Shown piece after piece: positions 39,685 through 56,081 of a stretch of 64,000 nucleotides of DNA. Position 1 is the first letter of the stretch, and each line of letters starts with the position of its first letter. A program made the position numbers and the translations under genes. The DNA comes from Hormiphora californensis. Its lineage: Eukaryota > Ctenophora > Tentaculata > Cydippida > Pleurobrachiidae. The notes below the pieces were generated by a model. The model was not told the DNA's origin, ran no database searches, and was given only the letters and a program-made list of their open reading frames with translations. Location: positions 2,896,847 to 2,960,846 of the forward strand of contig CM035355.1 of the NCBI GenBank assembly GCA_020137815.1, in the 5' to 3' direction.

Positions 39685-40917
39685 TATCAATCGAAGTGTT
39701 AAATTTCCTGACTAGTATTGAGCTTCCATGTCCAGTATACTGCAACTGTATAATATAGGTTCGTAACGGGCTAAATGGGGAACCTCAATAGAATTGAACA
39801 GAAATCTGTTTTGTATTTATAGTTATGTGGCGTATAATTACAATGGGGCTCTGTGCGCGCAATAAGCTGCGAGTCTGCATATTATCTGGAATTAGGGTGT
39901 ATTGATATTGATTCCTTCCAGTTATGTATTGCAGCCTGTTATTTATAGCTTCCAAACGGATAAATCGTAGTTTGAATTCCCTTTCAATAGATTTAAAAAT
40001 GAGTATTTATTAGCTAGCGTTGTATCGAACCATTCACAGGAGGTTAGTGTGAGCTACAACGGTGCAGACCTAATGCTCTCGCACAATGTAGAATTAGTGT
40101 TCAGGACTGGATATCGGCTATTGGATAGATCCGCAATCTCACATCACACGTATTCAGAATATCACCGTGTAGGGCATTAAGTAAGTTACACAAGGGGTAT
40201 TGTGAATTCCAAATTAGTAGGTGTATCAATGTTACAATTGGCCTGCTTGTCTACGAACATGGTCAGAGCGGTTCTGAAGTACAAAAAGCTGTCGTACTGA
40301 CACATAATTCTCTCCCCAGTGTTGGAAGGATTTACAGCCTAGTAGCCCCCAGACGTTTATACTGAGGATCCGGATAACACCCCATACGAGTCGTATTAAG
40401 ATGTCACCGTACTATGGGGCACTGAAATTGTTGACAGGGTTTTGTGAATTCCAAATTTAGTGGTGTATCAATGCAGACATTGCCTGACCCATATCCCGGA
40501 GAACAGCTTTCAATGTCTGCGATTATCCATATAGTTTATTTGCCAAATAATCTTCACCATTTTTCGAGGCCGTTCTAAGAAAGTTTACATTTGACGTCCC
40601 CGAAATTATCACATGAGGTTCTAACCTCGACAAATCTCGATGACACTCGATTGTGCGCACGTGATCCCAACTATGGTGCAGACATGTTGATGGAGCAGTA
40701 TGATCATATTCAGATCCGGCATGTTCTAAAATCGGGCAATCAGTGTTAATTCCTATTGAGTTATAAAACACTGATTTGCTAAATATGAAACTTGTTCTTG
40801 CAATTGCTGAAAGTTATAGAATTACAGAATATGGTTTTCAATACAGAATATGGTTTTCAAGTGATCCATTACTGCAGCTGTATTATAGGTGTTGCTAAAT
40901 CGGTAGAGAACCCTCAA
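39685..40917. other. Intergenic stretch without recognised genes
   Basis: No supported exon. Two decayed blocks around 40225-40275 and 40465-40510 resemble the CTGTCAG micro-MITE family (TTGGCCTG, GGTCAGAGC). Nothing else is recognised. Confidence 0.4.
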
Positions 40918-41905
40918 TAACGAACCATAATAAAGTTCAAGAGCCTCCAAGAGCGCACCCAATCCAAGAGAGACCAAAATCAAGAGCGCACCACAATCAA
41001 GAGAGACCAAAATCAAGAGCACACCAAAATCAAGAGCACACCACAATCAAGAGAGAGCAAATCAAGAGCGCACCACAATCAAGAGAGGCCAAATTCAAGA
41101 GCGCACCACATCTGGTATCTTCTGGATAGGGAGCTCTCTTAATAAGGAACCATAATAAAGTTCAAGAGCCTCCAAGAGCACCCAAGAGCGCACCCGATCG
41201 ACGCGAAGAGAGACCACACCTGAGAGCGCACCACACCCAAAAGAGACCACATCCAAGAGCGCACCACCTCCAGAAGACACCACTTCAAGAGCACACCACA
41301 TCAAAGAGAGCTCCCCATCCAGAAGATACCACGCGCAGGGGACACCACGCGCAGAAGAGACCAGCGCGGCGTTGTATTTGCGCGTGCGGTCTCTTCTGCG
41401 CGTGGTGTCCCCTGCGCGCGGTATCTTCTGGATGGGGAGCTCTCTTTGATGTGGTGCGCTCTTGGAGTGGTGTCTTTTGGAGGTGGTGCGCTCTTGGATG
41501 GGGTGCGCTCTTGAACTTTATTATGGTTCCTTATTGTGGTGCGCTCTTGATTTGGTCTCTCTTGATTGTGGTGTGCTCTTGATTTGGTCTCTCTTGATTG
41601 TGGTGTGCTCTTGTTTTTGGTCTCTCTTGATTGTGGTGTGCTCTTGATTTGGTCTCTCTTGATTGTGGTGTGCTCTTGATTTTGGTCTCTCTTGATTGTG
41701 GTGTGCTCTTGATTTTGGTCTCTCTTGATTGTGGTGTGCTCTTGATTTGGTCTCTCTTGATTGTGGTGTGCTCTTGATTTTGGTCTCTCTTGATTGTGGT
41801 GTGCTCTTGATTTTGGTCTCTCTTGATTGTGGTGCGCTCTTGATTTTGGTCTCTCTTGGATGGGGTGCGCTCTTGGAGGCGCTTGAACTTTATTATGGTT
41901 CCTTA
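40918..41905. mobile_element. Foldback element made of 32-34 bp repeats
   Basis: Both ends carry GAACCATAATAAAGTTCAAG in inverted orientation, and the same motif recurs inside at about 41146 and 41507. The arms are tandem 32-34 bp units (CAAGAGAGACCAAAATCAAG on the left, its inverse on the right). A GC-rich hairpin near 41310-41440 (arms with ACGCGCAGGGGACACC) forms the centre. No target duplication was found. The ORFs across it are translations of the repeat. Confidence 0.75.
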
Positions 41906-42306
41906 TAGCGATTGAGGACATGATAATCTTGTTTGTATTTGATGTTGTTGCCTATAATATTACATTTAGGGCTCTGTGCAGGCTGCAAATATAGCTGCAC
42001 AGAGCTCCTGCTCGCATTCCATTTAGTCTCTTCTGGAATTCCGGGCTTTGTACTGATTCTTGATATATGTCACGTACAACTACAACTGTATCCTCATTGA
42101 CGTTAGGTTATAGCTGCCCAGCAACGGGAAAACTAACTGTTCATGTTTTTGCATTCGAACTATTCAAGTGGCTGTTTTAAAATGTCTTATTGTCTTCACA
42201 ATTAGCTGCCGTGTCTTGATCTACCGAACCATGATCACAGAGCGGTGTGAGCTACACAACCCCTGCCGTACCTAACCCAGCTATTCTCTCCCACAAGTGT
42301 TAGAAG

Positions 42307-45300
42307 ATGTTACAGGCCCTGCTAGCCACCCTTATCTTGGCTATCACCGAGGCAGTCCCTGATCCCACATCCCCCATCATCACCATCAGTATTCAGAACA
42401 TCACTGTCAGTTATGGGGCACGTGTCAAAGTAAGTTTAGTTTTAAGTAGTCTGATATCCAATGTCAGAGCATTGGCCTGACCCTATTCTCCCGCGAGAAC
42501 AGCTTGGTCAGACTTAGAGCAGTGGTCTGACAGATTATTCAAAATATGAGCTGTGTATTTTGACAAATAAGTTCCTCTCCCACGCAGTTGTTTTGCGAAG
42601 CGGCCGGATTTCCTAAGCCTAAAGTGAGAATTATGAAACGTCCCCCGAAACAGTTTATACACAATGAGGTGGATTTCACGCGAGTAACAACCCCCCTCGA
42701 GGTACGTATTAATGTAATTGTTCTAACCTTGGTGACATATAGACACCTGGCGCGACCTGAGCTCAATCTTGGTCGCGCACGGTGTCTATGCCACCAAGTT
42801 CTAACCCTCTTTTACGGTGTGATAGGGTCAAGCAAGACAATGTTCATCCTGCATTTCCAAAAAAAAACGGAGAGCAGTCATGCTTTCAAAAATGAATAGC
42901 ATGAATATTGAATCATCCCTATATTCATTTTGAGACTTTCTATTGTCATTCCAATTATCCATTGCATCTTTCTGGCTTCATCTATGAGTCGCAGCTGGAG
43001 CATGTTATCTTTGTCGCTGAGCTCACTTGTTTCTAAAAACATAGCTTAATTCTACAATATCAGACTAGATATAGAGTCATATTGCAGAATCATAGTTTCA
43101 TCATTTCCTATGGGGGTTTTAACCACTCACCACCCTCCTCAGACTAACTCGGATGTGGCAGTGATCTCCAATATGCGGGACAGTGACGAGGGATGGTATT
43201 ATTGCAGAGCCAGAAACTCACAGGGAATTCAGGTAACCATGGTAACCCATGACAACATCCAGCTCCATGATAACGAGCTTTTGATCCATATAACTTCAAA
43301 TAAAACCATATTCCCCTCTTCAGATGTCACGAGCGTATATCGGGATCAAAGATAAGTGTGCCTCATTTCGGTGTCCTAATGGGAGGGTCTGTGAGATTGA
43401 TGAGAACACTATGCAACCAATGTGCAGGTAATTGAACAGAAACTGACAGATAGACAGACAGATAGACAGACATACAGACAAACTGACATACAGACAGACA
43501 GATAGACAGATAAACTGACATACAGACTGACAGAGACTTATTGTCACGTCCCCACCCATCGCCATTCATTGCAGTAGGTGCTTCAACTCATTCGTCTTGT
43601 TCCTCATAACCCTATCTCTCTCACTCCTAAATGATTCATGTTATCCACACCTCTACTGATTGATGATAAATAATCAATTGAATCGAGGAGCGGTGACGCT
43701 GGTTCAAAGAGAAATATAGGAGGAGAGGAGAAGAGGACAATTTATTTTTTATTTTGTTCAAGGATTCAAAGGAAAGGATCATACGTCCTCGGGCCTGGTA
43801 GCACCTAGCATCCTTCAATCTCGAGGGAAGAGGAAACGCTAAAGGATTGCCATTTCTCATACTTCATGACATCCAAAAATAGACTTTATAGAATTCTTCA
43901 TCAGTCTTCACACGGTGAAGAGATCTGTGCAACTGACACTGCACGAATCAAGAGTGTAAGTATATGAAATGACATATGCAGTCATGTGATCTGCAATCAA
44001 TGGCAGGAAAAAATAACCTCAGTCTTGATCATCTCTTCAAAAATAGACTGAATTTACCAGCATTATGCTATATAGAGACTCATATTAAGAATCACAACAG
44101 TTTCATACAAGTATGACATATTTCAGTAGGCTTCCTTCTTCAAATTTCTGAGAACACCCTGCTTCTCATTTATTATATCTCTAAATCTTCTCCATCTCCA
44201 CCTCTGTTCTATCACAGTGTTCTTTATCCTCTTGGTGACATCGCGCCAGGTGTCTATGTCACCAATTTATCGTCCAGGTGTCCGACAAGGCAGTGCATTA
44301 ACATGGCCATACAACCGGTGTGTGGTACCGACTGCAACACATACTTCAGCTCCTGCTACCTAGAGGTATGAGAAATAATATCTGGAAAACTTTTAAAACT
44401 TGTTTGTAATGCCGCTTCTGCAGGTGGAACATTACTAGTACTGCAGCTGTCTGCAGTAGCAAACATAAACCCCACCCTAACGCCTGCTAACATAAAGTTT
44501 AAAACTTGGAGTATTAACTCTAGTAGCAGAGCTAGAGAAGCAAAGTTTGTTACAAGATTCGATTACAGAAGGCGTTATCAAAACATGAACCTTGTTTAGT
44601 TTTTCTAACTAAACAGAGCCCATCCCTTATCAAAATATGAACCTTGTTTAGTGGTCTTGCAAGCTATGTAAGAGCCAAGAGGGCTGGGGCCGCGCGAAAA
44701 AAGATAATCGACCTTTTGAAACTAGATATATAAAAGCTTGAATAGAGTTGGAGTGTCACAAAGCGATTAGTCACTATCATTGATCATTTTACCTTTCCAA
44801 CATATTGACAGTTCATCAAGGACTATAAATATATCCATCTTTCTCTCTTTCTTTCCCTAGTCTTACCCGATAATCACAAATGACCAGCAATAACTCAACT
44901 AGGTCACCACCCAAAATTAACATTGCGAATTTTCAACAATGAAAATTCCCCGATCACGCTTACTCATTACTCAAACCCTTTTTTCCTCTTCTCCCCATCT
45001 TCATACATTTCTCTCTCTTCAGCTCCCTGCAGGCCCCTTTCCCCATCTTCATTTTCCTCTCCCTCCAGGCTCAGAGGTGTGAAACTGGACAGAACCTGAC
45101 TGTGGCCCACCTTGGACCCTGTACGAGACCGCATCCACCCAAAGTGGACTACTGGTGAGTTTACCTGGATTCTAAAACCAATGTTTTTGTAGTTAGTGCG
45201 TTAGGTGATCATTGTCCAAATAAGTATTTTAAGGTGGGTGATGGTGGGAGTGTTACACCGTATTGTCCGATCGAGGCAGCTGGCAGGGGGCCAAGTTTTT

Positions 45301-48300
45301 ATTATAGGGAGTTGGATCCCTGCAGCATAGCTTGTTGAGTAAGGGGACTAACTCACTGCAACATATAGCAGACAGTGCCGGTTGCATTTTATGTTGTTAT
45401 GCGATCAGGGGTAATTGATAGAGACAGCAAAATACCCTCCAGCCTCCTATAGCTATTCAAAACGAATCAGTCGCTCTCTCTTTCTATCTATCTCTTTCTC
45501 TCCTTCTCTCTTTCTATCTCCTCCTCATAAATATCATGCGCCTTTGAAACACTGGATCCGCGTCTAAACGGTTTATTTACACTTATCAACTAACTGTGTC
45601 TTGTAACTACTAGAAATCATCAAAAGCAGGCGGCTCGAATAGTGGAATTTAGCCCTCATGGCTTATATTTTCTGGGTACCCCTAATTCCTGATTATACCC
45701 CCCCCCCTACAGGCAGAAGAACGTGACAGTACCCCAGGGAGGTGAGATAGAGCTAAACTGCCATGCTGGTGGGGACCCTGAACCGTCAGTACAGTGGTAT
45801 AAAATCAAGAGGGATGGGGAGGAACCAATTCCTGTTGCCATGGGAGACAGACTCTACATCCAAGCAGCTACCCTGTCAGACAATGGTATGTGTGTGAAAT
45901 TCTGATGAAAAAGGGTATGAAAACGGGTATTAGAAGATGCATTGATCAATTATTACCAGGCTCATCTATCTTTTCTTTACCTTGCTCGACCCTGTTTCAC
46001 TGCCCCATAGTTTGGACAAAACAATACATTCCCAGCGTGTGGTCCTCTTGCCCGCGTAGCGGGCAAGCCCCGTAGGGGATCGCCCTTCGGGCGCGCGAAC
46101 ATGAGGGGCGCGACGCGTGCCCAAGTGGTTTTCCAAAACAATACAATGTCGTGCCTACAGGTTTCTACTTTTGTCAAGCTAGTACGTGTGGAACGTTCAT
46201 TGCTCAGAGCAACCATTTCCGGGTCCGGGTCTCCGTCCCGCCTGTCTTACCGACCTGTGTGCTAGCCGGCAATGGGCATGTCAGGACATTTGATAGTCAA
46301 TCCTACTCCTTTGGGTAAGAGCCATGCTGGTCACAGTTGTTTAAAGAACTATTTTACAGACTGAAATTGCACAAACTGCGGCCTCACAGCTGAGATTTAT
46401 CCTCAACCAGCCCCTTCCCCGCCTTCCTTCTTCTCCAATTAAATCGCCCCATCCTTTCAGTGGTGTGTGTAACTACATGTTGGCCCGGGACTGTTCCCGG
46501 ACAGATTGGTTCGTGTATGGCCGGTATAGTGACTGTAAGGTAGGGGCAACTTGCCTCGAGGCAATCACTGTCTACCATCACCGAGCTATGTTTGAGGTAA
46601 TTATAGCGTGGTTAATTGGTTAATAAGTTAATTGGTTAATTGGTTAATTGGAGAAATGGTGCTTCAATCTTTGTACATAAAATAGTATACTACTCTTAAG
46701 TTATAGTTCTGTCTCCAGGGACTGATCTAGAGATCCCATTTACAGTTCACCTTGCGGTAAATTTACTTTTCTGCAGAAGCATACTGGACTCAGTCTCCTA
46801 AAATTAGAACTGCTGTCTGTAATTCCTGCTTAGAGTTTTTCATAGAATCAAGACGCCAATTCTGCTGCGAGAGCTTGGGATCGGGACATAGTTTACCAAT
46901 ATTAGTTTACATACTAGCTTGAATATTAAAGAAGTTGGTGGCCACAAATTCAATAAGATCATTGCTATGTAGTATGTGATCGTTGTTTTTGCTGGGCGTG
47001 GGACAATCATAACACTATTATTGCATCCTATATCGAACCCCCTATCTACAGATAGGACGCGGCTGGTATGTGAACCTCGCAGGAAGGTCTCACTTCACGA
47101 TGATAGAGATGGAGGAGAGGGTATATGATGACATTGATCTCAGACTATACATGAACGGAACACACATCCACGCAGAGCTGTCTACCTTTAAACTTGTCTG
47201 GGATGGAGTTAGTACCACTCATCTTGTGCTACAGGAGGGGTGAGTGAATCAGTGCAGATATTATTATAGTTACTGAGTTAATGGGGTAAACAGTCGTGAC
47301 TGAACCTCAGGTTCAGGTCATGGCTATTTACCCCCAGTTAATCTAGAGAGCCTATAGTTTCTCATCTAATTTTGTCAAAAGAGAAACTAAGTGTATCTAT
47401 AGCTCCAATAAATTCAGATCTAAGGAGACTCCGACTTGTGGGCTGTGTGGAACTAACATTGGAACTAACAGTGAGAGAAGCAGCATGCTAGGCCAGGGCG
47501 ATGCCCTCAGAATGGTAGTTGATAGCAGGTTGGAACACTACGATTCTTGCCCTCCCAGTTATCTACAGGTAAAGAAATTACCCAAACTTCTCAGTTTAGG
47601 GCTACCTACTACAAGTAACTTAGCCAGCGCAATTCCTGACCCCGTTCCAAGAAAGGGTCAGCGTGGTGCCTGACCGCTTAGCCCTTAGAATCATGACTAA
47701 GTGGGTGCTAAACACTTTGCGGGTCCCCGAACTGTCCTCGCCACCGCTTGTTACAAACAGGGGTGTGGGCACTGGGCGGGCCGCGGGAGATAGGGCTGGG
47801 GATCGGGGGGGGGGGGGGGGGGGGGGTTCACGATATATCGCCCCTATACCTTTGTAATTTTAGTACCCTGAACTGTCCCCTGCTACCGCGGACTATCATT
47901 ATGGACTAGAGACCGGTTCATAACGAAAGTCCGGCTCTAGCTATAATGCCATCCGAAATAACAAGGGATATTTTGATTTGTAAAGACTTTTCGCTAACTC
48001 TCAACCTGATCCATTTCTGTCCCTCTCTCAGACCTACCAGTGCAGTGCTGAAAGCAGGTCCCAGGCTACTGAAATGTGCAAGGATATCTTCAGCTGTCCC
48101 TCCTTTGAGATGTGCGGACAAGTGGTGGATATTGACTGGTACATGTCAACCTGCATTCAGGTATAACTGCATGGGAGACAAATGGGAGAGCTGCAGTACG
48201 GTTCTTTTACCCCCTTTCTAAGCTGACCCCAGGCTCAGGTCACGGCTAATTACCACTGGGACGTCAGGTCTCAGGGCTATTCCCTGAAAGTTTCCCTGAA

Positions 48301-48595
48301 ATCTAAGGAAATAGCCGTGACTGGAACCTGAGATCCAGGCACGATTGTTCATGTTTTCCCTCATTACATCTCTCTCTCTCTAACTCACCTCTCTGTTCAG
48401 GATTCGTGTTCCCGGGAGTACCTCAGTGCCTACCCATCACCATGCCGTGCTACTGCAGCATTCAACGAGATGTGTCATGTGGCAGGGATAGATACCACCA
48501 CCTGCATTCACCCGGAGTGTAGTGTGAGTAACGTGTTAGCTGGAACCAACTGCCCTGAACCATTACCATTCAGAGGCTGCGGACCTAGTCTGTAG
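42307..48595 (+). CDS. Secreted Ig-follistatin/Kazal-Ig-VWD-C8 protein, 13 exons, 576 residues
   Basis: Predicted extracellular matrix or adhesion protein. Exons: 42307-42429, 42588-42701, 43143-43232, 43324-43427, 44278-44365, 45069-45154, 45713-45885, 46161-46314, 46461-46596, 47052-47239, 47418-47568, 48032-48160, 48401-48595. All have GT-AG borders and phases agree throughout. It starts with a signal peptide (MLQALLATLILAITEA). First Ig domain: LFCEAAG to GWYYCRA. A follistatin-type Cys module (CASFRCPNGRVC) precedes a Kazal domain (PVCGTDCNTYFSSCYLE). Second Ig domain: LNCHAGG...QWY to FYFCQA. A VWD domain runs from GHVRTFDSQSYSF to CGLCGTN, then a C8-like Cys region (MCKDIFSCPSFEMCG). 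It is complete from start to stop. The Kazal part may inhibit proteases or bind ligands. Several introns hold micro-MITEs. Confidence 0.9.
42462..42533. mobile_element. Micro-MITE, CTGTCAG family
   Basis: Begins TGTCAGAGCATTGGCC and ends GGTCTGACAG, with CCCGCGAGAA in the middle as in the 57261-57350 copy. It starts 32 bp after the first exon of the Ig/VWD gene. The target duplication is unclear, so this is probably an older copy. Confidence 0.55.
42729..42798. mobile_element. Micro-MITE, TTGGTGAC family, copy 1
   Basis: A 70-bp hairpin with ends TTGGTGACATA and CCACCAAG and inner arms CGCGACC/GGTCGCG, flanked by the exact 8-bp duplication TTCTAACC (42721-42728 and 42799-42806). It lies 27 bp downstream of the end of exon 2 of the Ig/VWD gene. 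Confidence 0.85.
43438..43535. repeat. Tetranucleotide microsatellite (GACA/GATA)
   Basis: Mixed CAGA/GATA/CATA units in the intron after exon 4 of the Ig/VWD gene. Confidence 0.85.
44231..44265. mobile_element. Micro-MITE, TTGGTGAC family, copy 2
   Basis: A 35-bp internally deleted copy with ends CTTGGTGACAT and TATGTCACCAA. Its flanks TTTATCCT (44223-44230) and TTTATCGT (44266-44273) form an 8-bp duplication with one mismatch. It lies immediately before the acceptor of the Kazal exon (44278), inside the pyrimidine-rich tract. Confidence 0.75.
46048..46125. mobile_element. GC-rich micro-MITE, TTGCCCGC family, copy 1
   Basis: A 78-bp element starting TTGCCCGC and ending GTGCCCAAG. It is built of stems: CTTGCCCGC/GCGGGCAAG around GTAG, and CGCCC/GGGCG around TTC. 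Flanks TGGTCCTC and TGGTTTTC agree at 6 of 8 positions; an alternative outer direct repeat, CAAAACAATACA, occurs on both sides. Located in the intron before the exon starting at 46161. Confidence 0.6.
47283..47334. mobile_element. Micro-MITE, GGGGTAAA family, copy 1
   Basis: A 52-bp hairpin with ends GGGGTAAA and TTTACCCC and a central perfect palindrome, TGAACCTCAGGTTCA. The flanks GAGTTAAT and CAGTTAAT form an 8-bp duplication with one mismatch. A related sequence is at 51607-51657 and a degenerate relative at about 48235-48345. Confidence 0.7.
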
Positions 48596-49568
48596 AGGTG
48601 CGGTTGCCATGGCAATCTTGTGCTGCCGAGGCTTGATAGGACGATTAAATATCTGAAGATCTATTGACAAGCGAGTGAAGTTGTGAGAGATGGAATGAGA
48701 GAAGGGGAAGTGTGAGAGAGACTGTGTATAAAAGAAAGAATATGGCAGAAAAGTAGTACTTTAATTGAGATCCGATCGATCACTCTAAAAAAGTGGTTTC
48801 CAGTACGTCATGCTAGTAAAACAACTGCTAGAGTCCGATACAAACCCAAGAAGAATTGTTGTCTAGTTTGCACCGAGCTAGTTCCCTATCTGTGGACTAT
48901 CCACCAGCTCTCTGTTGAGTATGCTAGCATGGGTTAACATAGCTGGCCGTGCAAACTAGATACCGCTAAACTTAATATGTTTATGTTATTTGTTGTAATT
49001 ATTTGTGTGACAGTTTTGCTATTCGAGTCAATGCAATTGTGATTTGTTTAGTGTGTATTACATGACCCTCCTTGAATTGGGGACGGGAGGGGATGGTCTA
49101 GGATGAAATACACGACCCTTCTTCAACTCTCTAAAAACTTTCTGGGAAGAAGGGTGGTGTAAATAACGGAGAAATTGTGACAACAGACTTACAAAGCTAT
49201 TCAAATTTGTTATTTTATGCTGCTAAGTGAAATTTATAATCTGAAAAAACACCTTTTTAATTTAAATATTGCAAAATTGAAAACAATTTTCATTCACAAT
49301 CACACACAAAATTCACTCCCATTCAGTTTTGACTCAACAGTTATTACAAAGGCCCTAATTTGCCAGTAATGAGAGTTATTTATGAGCAAGTCCTTGTTCC
49401 CCAATCCCAATCCAGTGTCATACCCGGAGTGATGCATGGCGACATGAAAACTGAGCCTCAATATTGAGCCCCATGGTTACTATAGGTCAACATTTACCTA
49501 GCGATCAATTCTTCAATTCTAATTTCAATACCGATCCTTGGATCTGCATTATAAATGGTACCACTGTT
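48596..49568. other. Convergent intergenic region between the Ig/VWD gene and the GPCR
   Basis: The two genes end tail to tail about 1 kb apart. The stretch is AT-rich and contains no supported exon. A CGTTGCCATGGCAAT-like palindrome lies just after the Ig/VWD stop codon. Confidence 0.5.
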
Positions 49569-53738
<4,170 letters not shown>

Positions 53739-54338
53739 TTTGGTGATGACAGTTGCTAGGCAACTGAGTGAGTTTCACTATTCACAAAGTGTTGATAAAA
53801 GTGATGGAATGGCGATTCATGATCACCAACAACTCCGTGCTCTCTTCAATCGCAACAACACAAGAAAAAGAGCCACCGAAAAGAAATCGTTAGTTAAATT
53901 TAGAAAAGCTTGTGTTCAAAATAAACCGATTTTTGTAATTTGTAGTAAACATCATTCCAATTTGATCTCAGTTTAGATTGTAATGGGGAACAGGAAAAGC
54001 GCCGAGCTAAACGAGAGTACTTTTAAATCATTTCTATCTCTCTTTGTTTTCTTTTTAAACTTCCGTTTAACTCTCAAAATCTCTCCCTCGCCTTCTCTCT
54101 CTGTCACATTCTCTCACTCTCTGTCTTCCCCACTCTCTCATTCCCCCATTTCTCTCTCATTCTCTCCATTTTCTCTCTCTCTCTCATTTATATCAGACGT
54201 GTGCTGCACATCGTTAGTTGACCAAAATGGGCTGCTGGTGAATGAAAGGGAAGTGGTATGATGGGGTGATTAACTGTTAGAGATCAATTATGTTGCGAGT
54301 AAATGTGATCAGAGAGAAATATATGGCGAGAGGAAGAA
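53739..54338. other. Region upstream of the GPCR with a CT-rich patch
   Basis: Contains a TC-rich tract at about 54075-54190. Short ORFs here lack splice support or family resemblance. The receptor promoter may lie here, but no core motif can be singled out. Confidence 0.4.
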
Positions 54339-54589
54339 ATGAAATTGGGGAGAAACAACTCTGCGACATTTAAATGGGCAGATTTAATGAATGATTTTGA
54401 TAGGAACATGTATTTACATGCAATTACGATGTCGACCAAATACATAGGAGTGAGGTGGAAGTGGCGGATATATTGGCACAGCGACTCCGTCGATAATTAT
54501 ACAGGATCAAATGAAGAACCACCTCGAAACCTCGGCTGCGCATATTTCGAAATGATAGAGCACAAAATTGTCCGGGCACAATATGTATT

Positions 54590-55573
54590 TACCACTGTCC
54601 GGGCACAACATTTACCACTGTGGGGGCACAAAATTTACCACTGTGGGGGCACAACATTTACCACTGTCCAGGCACAACATTTACCACTGTGGGGGCACAA
54701 CATTTACCACTGTGGGGGCACAACATTTACCACTGTGGGGGCACAACATTTACCACTGTGGGGGCACAACATTTACCACTGTGGGTGCACACCATTTACC
54801 ACTGTGGGGGCACAACATTTACCACTGTGGGGGCACAACATTTACCACTGTGGGGGCACAACATTTACCACTGTGGGGGCACAACATTTACCACTGTGGG
54901 GGCACAACATTTACCACTGTGGGGGCACAACATTTACCACTGTGGGGGCACAACATTTACCACTGTGGGGGCACAACATTTACCACTGTGGGGGCACAAC
55001 ATTTACCACTGTGGGGGCACAACATTTACCACTGTGGGGGCACAACATTTACCACTGTGGGGGCACAACATTTACCACTGTGGGGGCACAACATTTACCA
55101 CTGTGGGGGCACAACATTTACCACTGTGGGGGCACAAAATTTACCACTGTCCTGGCACAACATTTACCACTGTTGGGGCACGACATTTACCACTGTGGGG
55201 GCACAACATTTACCACTGTGGGGGCACAACATTTACCACTGTGGGGGCACAACATTTACCACTGTGGGGGCACAACATTTACCACTGTGGGGGCACAACA
55301 TTTACCACTGTGGGGGCACAACATTTACCACTGTCCGGGCACAACATTTACCACTGTGGGGGCACAACATTTACCACTGTGGGGGCACAACATTTACCAC
55401 TGTGGGGGCACACATTTACCACTGTGGGGGCACAACATTTACCACTGTGGGGGCACAACATTTACCACTGTGGGGGCACAACATTTACCACTGTCCGGGC
55501 ACAACATTTACCACTGTGGGGAACCCGGAACAACATTTACCACTGTGGGGGCACAACATTTACCACTGTCCAC
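54590..55573 (+). repeat. 23-bp minisatellite, about 42 copies
   Basis: Tandem copies of a 23-bp unit (GGGGGCACAACATTTACCACT plus GT), with variants CCGGGC, TGTCCA and a few indels. As 23 is not a multiple of 3 and the unit has no stop in any forward frame, all three forward frames stay open for 330-420 codons. A coding role is unlikely without splice or homology evidence. Confidence 0.95.
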
Positions 55574-56081
55574 ATTTATACAAATCGAAACACAATCATC
55601 TCATAATTAAAAACGGGATTAGAGATTTGGTACAAACAACAAAGTTAAAACATATAAATCGAAATGAGTGAGCCTCATGGTTCACACTGACAATCACACT
55701 CACTTTCAGGCATCACGCTGAAAGCACACAGCACTCTGTATAAGCAGATCTCTGTCTTCTCTTACCACTTTCAGTTACAGGTATACTGAAGCAAACAAAA
55801 ACCCAGATGTACCCGTCGTGCCAACTCGGTAGTAACAGATAAAGACCCAGCTAGGCCTATTACAATGGTACACACACATAATATCACCAAAGCTACAATT
55901 CATGTAGGCTAAATTGTAGCAACTATACTTATTGAGGCTGCAAGCAAGGAATTAAAGTCCATTTAAAATGTGAGTCAGCATAAACTGTTTGAAACCCAGT
56001 ATAATACAGTCTTTTAATTTGAAAACATAACATCAGAAAACCAGCATCTATTACTATACAATGTCTCTTTTTAGGGACACA

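Noticed and set aside
46048-46125. tRNA- or other RNA gene suggested by strong GC-rich stems
   Set aside because: No tRNA-like A/B boxes or cloverleaf. The second copy at 56861 has an exact 8-bp target duplication, so a transposon origin is simpler.
54339-55671. Long ORFs of 423, 367 and 328 codons
   Set aside because: They are three frames of one 23-bp minisatellite. The short non-repeat start shows no recognised domain, and no splice or homology support exists.
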